Origin: Hetaerina americana
Taxonomy: Eukaryota; Arthropoda; Insecta; Odonata; Calopterygidae
Assembly (NCBI GenBank): GCA_022747635.1
Contig: JAKTNV010000063.1
Location: 2,108,001-2,172,000 of the forward strand
Length of the DNA stretch: 64,000 nucleotides
Direction of reading: 5' to 3'
The first letter of the stretch is position 1. Each line of letters opens with the position of its first letter. Shown piece after piece: positions 55,884 to 64,000 of this stretch. A model generated the notes under the pieces. The model ran no database searches, was not told the DNA's origin, and saw only the letters and a program-made list of their open reading frames with translations. The translations under genes and the position numbers were made by a program.

Positions 55884-57117
55884 GTTGGCTGGAAAAACCT
55901 CATGTTTCACTCTGTACAAGTCATAATGCATCTTGTATTGTGGCTCATATCATTATAATATTGTTAATGGATACTTCTCAAGTTTTATGTATTGAATCGA
56001 TCGTCATATGTAACTAACAATAAACACTGTAACACCCTCTGTTACTTTAAGTAACACTGAAAATTCTCGAAACTAGTGACAACTTACCACAAAAGGAACT
56101 ACTGATATCATGATAGCACCAGAGATTTTGCTTGAAGATTAGTCAGTAATGCAAAGACTCAGTCCAAGTGAATGTTATGAGTATTTTGGCGAAGATTAAC
56201 TTCATTCAGAATCCCGGTAGGTTTTGAAACAGCGAGATGCGTTCGAATGACTCGCCTCATTCGCAGTACTACGCCTTCCTGAGAAACGCCTTCGTAATGT
56301 GATCTGGGATTCGCTCCAAATCTGTGTCATCCCGGAAGAATGGAATGGAGAATTCAACTTTTCTAGAGCACGTCCAAATAACTTGTACGAATTTCCACCC
56401 GTGAAAATCGATATAAATATATTTCATGGATTTAAGCGTAGATCTCTTACTTGTGTGGTGGTAAATTGCTCTTAATTTTTGTAGGGTAGGGTTGTAATTT
56501 TTTGAGAAGGATATTATAGAATAAATTATAGGAAAAACTGCGTCCTCGGGGTATTCCATTACTTATTGTGAAGATGTTCAAAATGACGATCTCGTCAAGG
56601 ATATTTGGAGATCAGCGCCGGTTTAGGAGAATACTTGTTTGGGTAGATGGTGTCTGTTGTGTTTGGTAGTTGGGTTTAAACGTTTTCTTGCCTAATAAAA
56701 AGTACTCTCATTAATTAAAGTGTTCGTAGCTTTAATAGCTGAAATTTGTTTGTAAAAAGTGAAAAGTGTTTTGCCAGGCGAGAAAACTTTGTAATCGATG
56801 TTCTCAATAATTCTAATTTTTGGAACTACCGGTTAATAATTGATTTTATAATACTTTTAAGAGTTAAATGGTAGTTTATATACATTTTACTCCCTGGGAA
56901 TTTTTTTATCCGCAGTACCACAGGTATGGGTGAAAGTAACGCTTGAAACATTTTTTTAAAAGGCGCAGAAAAGTAAAAAAAATTCGCTGAATTATATTTC
57001 ATGTTAATATTAATTTATCGTATTTGTTTTCATTTTTTGTAATGTTTTCTCGTCTTTCGTTCATTTTTTCAACTTGGCTATTTTCATTGCCCATAGCGGA
57101 TTCCATGCCTGCCAGTG
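55884..57117. other. Unannotated stretch
   Basis: AT-rich; no gene or repeat family recognised. Confidence 0.4.
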
Positions 57118-57260
57118 TCTACGCAGTACCCCGCAAGCCTCCACGATGGTGTGTGGCGGGGGATGTAATGGGGTATCAGTCATTCATGCAAAACTATGAG
57201 TTCGTAAATGCATATGAACAAACATTTGCTCACACATACACACACCCACGTAATCGTGCA
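57118..57260 (-). mobile_element. CR1-like LINE family 1, 3' UTR fragment
   Basis: It contains the stem-loop ACCCCGCAAGCCTCCACG...GTGTGTGGCGGGGG (57,128-57,163) and a decayed 3' UTR with ATGCAAAACTATG-type and CATGCATGC blocks. No coding part. Confidence 0.65.
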
Positions 57261-58827
57261 CGCATGCATGCTTTTATGCATCACTCAGTATTGGGTGTGT
57301 TTGGCTAAATCATTAACATTTTGTTTGTATTGCTACTTTCACGCATATTATCAATTTGTTCACCGTTGCGCATAGTCGGCGATGAAGCTTTTTCAGGAAG
57401 TCGTCACGGGAACAAAGTCCCGTGCTTCGATGGTCAGCGTGTGATGGAAGGGAAGGGGAGAGTGCTTGGGATTGCTTCGGGCGGTGGGGCCAACCTGCGA
57501 TACGGGTGGCGCGGCGCTTTCAGGGAATTACCGTGGGAGTATCTAGTCTACGCAGCAGCTCTCTTTCCTTCGCCCCGTTTGGGTGACGAGTGCCCCCAGT
57601 AATCATCGCCATGCATCGAGCACTTCATCCCTCCGATGCCCCTTTGTTCGTCTCTCCTTCCGATAGCGTGTGCGTGGAATAAGTCCTCCCTTGTTTGCGG
57701 TGAAATCTTTTGATCTGGATGCGCCTTCGACCTTGTCCTGTTGTTGTCGGAGAGACATTTGCGTCCTCTCGCCGTGAAGTGGGCCACCCCTCTTCTTCTT
57801 CGTGTCTTCCCCCCCCCATTCCTCCAACGTTTCTTGCTCACCGACTACCCTGGTCTATCCCCCCTGGTGCGTCTTGTTCGAATTGCTGACTTCATCAAAG
57901 TTTTAACTTGCTAGATAACCCATCTGATGTTCCATTGTGCGTGCTCAACCTGAAAATAAATATTCATCCCATGATCGATTTTGTCCCCTTTATTTATTAC
58001 ATTTAAATTCTCTTGTGAGTTCGCAACGTTACCTTGCTGTGCATACAAATACGGCGGGATAATCAGCGTAATTCTTCCATTTTACAATATTCAGTCGTGG
58101 TCATTCTTAAATGGAGTTCATAATATTGATCTTTTGTTGTAAATACGCTGAAAACCTCATGATACCATGCTCCTAGTTCATTGTAGTATTTTAGTGATGT
58201 AATCCTATACCTCTTGCAAGTTAGTGATGTGGGCACTAGTTCGCTCTGGCAACGGTAGAGATAGCTACAATGGCGAAGTTTAACTGGTTAGCAGCTGAAA
58301 ACCGGGCAGAAGTCTGAACGAAGGAATGAATTGATATTTTAACTGATTTTGAATGTAATAAAAGAGGAATAAATCGTGGTCGGTATATCTTTCAGTACAG
58401 GCATATACGGCAGCGTAATAAATTTTTTTACGAGCACGTGATAAAAGTATTCTCAATTTTCACGCGGCATAAACTTGAGCATATTTGCAAATATGATTGC
58501 ACACTTAAGAGAAGGTTGGTTCGAATGCATGTGTTGCTGCCGGAGACTTTTCGGCGTTGTAAGGAGCTGGTTCCATGTAGTATGTAGAAGGCCTTGGGCA
58601 TTTGTTATTCCCAGAGCAAACCCTTGGATTCAGGTGACGACGTTAAAATTCCTTGCGTGGGACTTGTCGATTTTCTCTTCGAGGCAGCCACCAGAGTTTC
58701 TCCTGTTTTGTGTGATGAACACGGACATAATATTTGCAGATAAGGGCTAGCGGTAGACATTTCTCCCTTTTTGCCTCATAAGGCGAATTTCCCTCGTTTT
58801 TCCTCGTAAGGCAAATTTCGTTGCGTT
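57261..58827. other. Unannotated stretch
   Basis: 57,300-57,850 is moderately GC-rich with overlapping frames and a run of nine C at 57,809-57,817. No gene or repeat family recognised. Confidence 0.4.
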
Positions 58828-59095
58828 ATTATTATTATTAAAACCCACACGTGCAGATAGACAATGTCAGGTGGCACACAAGTCCCAAGTATTAAAATCT
58901 AACTTGCCTTGGAAAAATAACACGGCATCTCAAATTCAATCGATATCACGAAAGATAATAAATAAAATCAGTCAGAAAAACAATACACTTAAAGGAAACT
59001 TCCAAACACCAATCTCCAACACCTAATAAAAAAATAAAACCCCATCTCATCAACATCAGTTTCCCAATCAACAAGAAAAATATCAAAACTAAGGT
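58828..59095 (-). mobile_element. Interspersed repeat, probable LINE 3' end (unknown family)
   Basis: Second copy of the repeat at 30,318-30,590, same orientation, with (ATT)n at the left. About 85-90% similar by eye over 260 bp; the flanks beyond 59,095 do not match. Confidence 0.6.
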
Positions 59096-61174
59096 GTTAA
59101 ATACAATTTTACACAACACATTATTCAAATTATTATGTAATCAGTTCAGATCTTTTCTTAAAAGTATTTACGCTGTTAGGATAGGGCTCGAAAAGTGCTG
59201 CAGGTTAACTGTTCCAATCAACAATTGTTTTATTTGGGAATTTTAAAAGTTCAAAAGTTTTGAACATTATCTCAGTCCATCTAATCGTATTGGTCGACTA
59301 CGACATTTCTCCTCTCTCTCCTCTTTAGCAATGACGTCCCCACTCCCGTTTCTATTTGTCCACGATATTTGTTTACCTTGTGGGACCTATCCTATTTTCC
59401 TTTTTATTTTGTTCCCATAACTCAAGGTGTAGCGTACCCACATGCGCTTCTCTTCCCCGGACACTTTCCATTTCCTCTTTATACTTCGTTTCTAACCGCA
59501 TTGATACATTTGACGCACGGCGACCGAGTAAGACGGATCTGATGTTACAAAAAGTGAGTCTAAGTTCTTCATGTCAATTGGTGTAAGTGGTTTTAATCTG
59601 TAGAAATTAAAATTCATCCCGAAATAAGAAAGCTTGTGATTTTCCAAAGTGATTCATTGATAAAAACCTATTTCCATGCCAGTCTTTAGGTACACGGTTG
59701 AAGTTTCCAAGTCCGAAGTGATTCACTCTATTGCATTGGATAATATATATCTGAATAACCCGTCGATAGCTCATCATGCTTTCGCTCATTTTTGTTGCCT
59801 ACGTCTTAACCCGAAGAGATTGAGAAACCTAAAATATTGAAAATTCCAACTGGTGACCAGAAAATCTTCAAGTGCCAGTATGTGGTTGACCTTACATGAA
59901 ATTTTCCCTTGGAAAGGGTCGTTCGATTTCTGCTGCTCAGTAGGGACCATCATTTCTTCATTTCGGGATGTCATTCACTCGCAGGCAGAGGGAGTCTTTC
60001 TATTTGAGAATGTGAGATTTTTTCAATTGAGTATTTCTCTGTTCCTCTCAAACATTAGACAACATTAGTCAATTGATTTTTGAATGATGTGAACATTAAA
60101 GATTGTAAAATATACCCTGCAGTTGAATTTCAAGATGATTCCGCAATATTACCTGATGATCATTGGCTAGTAGGAAGTAGTACCAGAGATGATGCTCAGC
60201 TAATTTCAAAAGATGATAATGGAAACCCAAGATATGGTGGCATAGATAGTAATAGATAGGCGAAGTCAGTGTATAGGCTACTTTTTCGAATGTTTTGTTT
60301 TAGCAGGGTTTTCCACGCCCACAACCGTGGACATTAACTGACCTAAAACGCTCGAATGTACTTCTACGAAAATTGATGTGAAGGCTCGTATAAGTATTTA
60401 ATTGTTTACATGACCCTTAAACACCTTTCTTAAGTATTGACAATTTTTTGAAATATACTTTGAAAATAGCTTATCCGGACCAATCCTAAACATATACTAA
60501 CCGTCTAAATTTAAGGAAATAGTTCGTAGTTACGGCGTTGAAGCGATGGTATTCATTCGAGAATATGATGTTTTTAACAAAGACGGTTGTAAGGCGCCCC
60601 CTGAAATTCCACGAGGGCCCAGTCAATTGACTTAACCCCTCGTCCATGCATCGGCGAAGCAGTTTCACGGCCCGGGTAAACCAAATAAACACGACGGCCG
60701 CCACCTCTCGCCCGCTCGTGGTGCTGGGCTCTCCCTCGCACGGCCATACTCGTCCCGCAGCCACCTCTTGCCTCGGGCGACTCGCACCTGACTCGCCTCG
60801 GTGAATTGGAAAGGATTTGCCTAATGCCGGACCGTGTGCCGGGATCACGACTTTCACACCCACTTGCCCTTTATAGCGCTTCATCTGCCCGCGTCACAAT
60901 TTAAAATACCCCCTCGGTTGTGTCACGCGTCCAGTTCGGTTTGGCGAGCACCGCCTCTTGTGAATGTCTTCGGCGCGGTAGAATCCGCCGATGGAGAACC
61001 GACCGGGTCGGAGGCCGGGGACAGCCCGTTTCGCCTGCGTTACGCGTGGGTGAGAGTCGTGTAAGTTTTTCAGCTGTTCCGAATATGATTCCTCCGAGAA
61101 GCATTTTCGGCGCACCTTAACAGAAAGATTCCGAATGCAACGTGGTAAATGTTGCATTTGACTGGCTATAAAGT
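59096..61174. other. Unannotated stretch with GC-rich block
   Basis: 60,590-61,060 is GC- and CpG-rich with overlapping frames. No gene or repeat family recognised elsewhere. Confidence 0.4.
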
Positions 61175-61740
61175 TTTATTTCTTTATTTTATCATAGTAG
61201 CCTGCCTAGCCACCGCTAGGGTGTGTGGCAGGGGATGAATTAACACCAGACTAATTTTGACCCGAATATGACCGTATCCCGGTCGGACAATGTTATTCTG
61301 ACTCTTTAACGGTCGTGGAAAAAATGGCATTAAATTTATCTGTTCTACGCCTAATCTCTCTAATTTTATTGATAAGATCTTTCATACCGTATTACGATGA
61401 GGTAATAATAGGAGTACATTTTCAGCGTCATTGCTAAAAAGGCATACTTCCAATTTATGCAATAGATTTAATATTTAATTTAATCTACGCTCCGTGAGTG
61501 ATTCCCAGCCCTAGCTACTTCAATATTTTAGGTACTCTACTAAGTTCAACATAACAATGTTTTACAAATGTAGCTTTTCTACGCTGCACGCGATCCAATT
61601 CGGCAATCAATCTGACTTCGTGAGGATCCCATATACTTGCATCATATTCTAAATGAGGCCTAACCAGCGAAAGATAACATTTATCCTTGACCCTTTCATC
61701 ACATTTACCAAGTACTCTTCTTATAATTTAAAGTTATTTC
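61175..61740 (-). mobile_element. CR1-like LINE family 2, 3' fragment with RT C-terminus
   Basis: The minus strand encodes RPHLEYDASIWDPHEVRLIA and DRVQRRKATFVKHCY from about 61,545 to 61,660, the conserved C-terminal region of CR1-like LINEs (compare RPHLEYACSVWDPSEKGL of the intact copy). Below it are the C-terminal coding remnant and the stem-loop (GCCTGCC...GGCAGGGG, 61,202-61,234). Frames are broken. Confidence 0.78.
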
Positions 61741-63493
61741 CATGGTTGGTTCATTTAAAAATTTTGCTTATTTATCACGTGGAAACGCGAATATTTTCTC
61801 GTTTATAATGTTTTTCCATGGCATCGGTAAAGAGAGCGCCGCGCCGTGATGACTTACTAAAAGAATTTCAGAAGAAAAAACGATGTCTGAAAGTTTTCGT
61901 AAACTAGCGCGTGTTTTGGTGATTCATCGCGCTTCGGTTTGAGAAACTTCGATAGTAATGGGAATATTTCGTGGCCGATTTCATTATTAAAAAATACTAG
62001 CTCACAATCATTTTAGTTGGTAGCATGTGCGTAAGACAATTCGGCGGTGGTTTGTTGCTATTCAAAATGGTGAGGAGCGGTTACACCCCGATGCACTCTA
62101 TCTCTCTCTCTCTCTAGATGTTACTCATCAACGGACTTGCAAGAATTTTGTGAGCAATCGTTAGCGCGCATTCGCCGCCCTTCGGCTGATAATAAGAGCG
62201 AGTCGCGTGGGAATTTCCGGTCGCTCCTATTTCCGTCTATTTTGCGGTGTCAAGTCGAAGGCGCGAGGCAGTCGTTCGAGGCTCTCTCACTCACGACAAG
62301 GGCCCCGGGGTGCGGGAAATGCACCCCGCGATTGTCGCGGGGTGCATTTTGATTGGTCGCGATTCCTCCGGGATCCGTCATCTGCTCTTGACTTGTACAA
62401 TAGCCGATGTAAGTAATATATGTATTAAGTAATGGGTGTTTATACCCATACTTAGTGCATATATTGCTTACATGGTTTATATGAAAAGTTTCGGAAAAAT
62501 AGATTTATTTCAGATATTGCTGCTATGCCTCAAAGTTGTCCAAAAAGTGCATCTCGTGCGTCAAAACACCAGTGGCAGCGGCTTTTCCACGACTCGAAAG
62601 CTCCCTGGTAGGCGGGATCCCGGAACGTCCTAAGGGTTACGTGTGCAAGCTTCTTTGAAGGCACTTAGGGTTCCATGGTGGTGTCATTTGAGGGATGATT
62701 TCACTTGCACAAAAAAAAACTGAAATTGATAGTCCCGAAGTTCAGCTGTTTGATATTCGGATTTGTTAGTCGTAGGGTCATATACAATGAGCATTACTTA
62801 CTCTCAAAAAATTAAAGACTTACGTTGGAAATCTGAGATTTGAAGTCTATTTGTATTTGTTCTCTCCGTTCTACATTGATAGAAAAATAAAGATGCTGGC
62901 AGATGCGGAGCTACGTACTCTCTAGCGATTTAGGCCAGAAATCGGAGTGAGCGTATTTTTGTCTTGTTGGAGCTATTGTCTACTATATTGGGTGGAGGTA
63001 GCATTTAAGTATCGGAAAATTAACCGCGCTGGAGGGTTTTTCGGGTTACCCCTCCGCCGCGGGCAAATGCCAGACCAATGCCATCCCGAAGAAAAGAGTT
63101 CCAGTCATAAATTAAATCTTTTTTCTGCTACCGCTGACCACAGACTATTAACAATCAGTGGAAACAGACCCTGAAGAGGCGTGTTGCCTAAAACAGGGCT
63201 TCCTTGTAGGGGCACTGTTAAATGTGAAATTTTATGAAATTTTATTGTTACAATTGTTACTTGTTAAATGTATGTACACCTACTTGGATAAATAAACACT
63301 TGAAATTGAAAATTGAATTCAATTCGGCGCTGAAGTTTTGGAATAAAGGAAAAGAAAAAACGAGAGGTAAAATGGATGGGTTTGAAATAAGTAGCTCTGA
63401 TCAAATACAGGTTGGGTTTTGCACTAGCGTCAAACCTTTGAAATCTTTGACCCGCACATATCAGAGGCCCATGCAGGTCAGTCTTAGAGAATG
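61741..63493. other. Unannotated stretch
   Basis: No gene or repeat family recognised. A (CT)n tract lies at 62,098-62,115. The palindrome is listed separately. Confidence 0.4.
62317..62349. repeat. Perfect palindrome, 15-bp arms, 3-bp loop
   Basis: AAATGCACCCCGCGA at 62,317-62,331, TTG, and its exact reverse complement at 62,335-62,349. Confidence 0.95.
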
Positions 63494-63780
63494 AGGGATT
63501 CGTGAGGCGGGTTGTAGGAAAACGTAATGATAAGCTAAAAGGGAATTGCGACTCCGCTTAGTTCGGTCACGTTTGGAGTACGCGGCCAGCATCTAGGATC
63601 CATGGGAGGAATCGTTAATTAAGGCACTGGAAAAGTTTCACAGGGAATCCGCTAGGTTTGCTCAAAATCGGTACGAGAGAAGGGTGAGCGTGATTGGATC
63701 GAATTGGGTTGTTAGCACCTTGAGGCACGAGGAGAGCAGGCAAGACCAAAATTGAAAGAAAAGTAGAGGACATGTGAGTC
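63494..63780 (+). mobile_element. CR1-like LINE, decayed RT C-terminal fragment
   Basis: Broken frames read FVRRVVGKRNDKLKG, then LEYAASIWDPWEES, then LEKFHRESARFAQNRYERR, matching FIRRIVGKSDSKVKE, LEYACSVWDPSEKG and IEKVQRRAARFVKNSYDK of the intact copy. At least one frameshift lies between the blocks. Old copy in sense orientation. Confidence 0.72.
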
Positions 63781-64000
63781 ATTTTGCTACACCGAGGGAA
63801 TTACTATGCGCTCAAATTTCATTATACGAGCACATTCGACCACTGGGATACAAGATGCGATATGAAAACTCCCACCGGAGGATTTAACTACTTGATCTTT
63901 CTTGGCACAATACATGATCATAACAAAATCGAACCCAAGCACCCGAATGTTATCACTTAGGGACCAAATTTTAATAGTTTAGTTAAACGCACCAATTATT

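Noticed and set aside
1..64000. CRISPR array, operon, phage or other prokaryotic system
   Set aside because: The window is clearly eukaryotic; no regularly spaced repeats with unique spacers exist.

Overview
This is a stretch of an arthropod, most likely insect, genome. The evidence is two recognisable nuclear genes with eukaryotic structure, spliceosomal signals, mariner, CR1-like and RTE-type elements, tRNA-derived SINEs and many long (TA)n microsatellites. I cannot place it to a lower taxon from sequence alone.

Layout. Only the first ~3.3 kb holds conserved host coding sequence. A single-exon IBA57 gene (mitochondrial Fe-S cluster assembly) runs leftward at 386-1483. About 1.6 kb away, head to head with it, is the first coding exon of a fermitin/kindlin gene (integrin activator), at 3093-3234 on the + strand, ending in a good splice donor. 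I found no further kindlin exon. The simplest reading is that most of the remaining ~60 kb is one very large 5' intron of fermitin, but an intergenic stretch or another unrecognised gene is not excluded.

The rest is a mosaic of mobile elements. There is one 5'-truncated CR1-like LINE with an intact 861-residue EN-RT frame (8.5-11.6 kb), and several 3' fragments of it and of a sister family (5.4, 21.7, 47.6, 49.6, 57.1, 61.2, 63.5 kb). There is one nearly full-length RTE/BovB-like LINE with only two coding lesions (16.8-19.9 kb) and three defective copies (26.9, 38.3, 40.3 kb). Two tRNA-derived SINE families have about four copies each, one copy nested inside an RTE 3' end. A mariner family (D34D) is present at 48.2-55.9 kb as a deleted transposase copy, a 5' half copy, a MITE with two inverted 5' ends, and a 535-bp composite that carries captured flanking DNA. 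A pair of ~270-bp repeats of unknown class lies at 30.3 and 58.8 kb.

Things unlike ordinary background: a ~420-bp inverted duplication that joins a mariner insertion and its flank to a TA-flanked composite element; a set of short, perfect palindromes (15-36 bp arms) scattered through the window; a stem-loop at the 3' end of two LINE families with a compensatory base change; a palindromic RFX X-box at 49.4 kb; a well-formed candidate exon at 43,845-43,982; and a TATA/initiator promoter-like site with heat-shock-element-like pairs at 6.65-6.9 kb. The GC-rich blocks (12.8-13.5, 25.8-26.4, 43.0-43.4, 46.6-47.0, 54.6-55.1, 60.6-61.1 kb) contain many overlapping open frames but no gene I can support.
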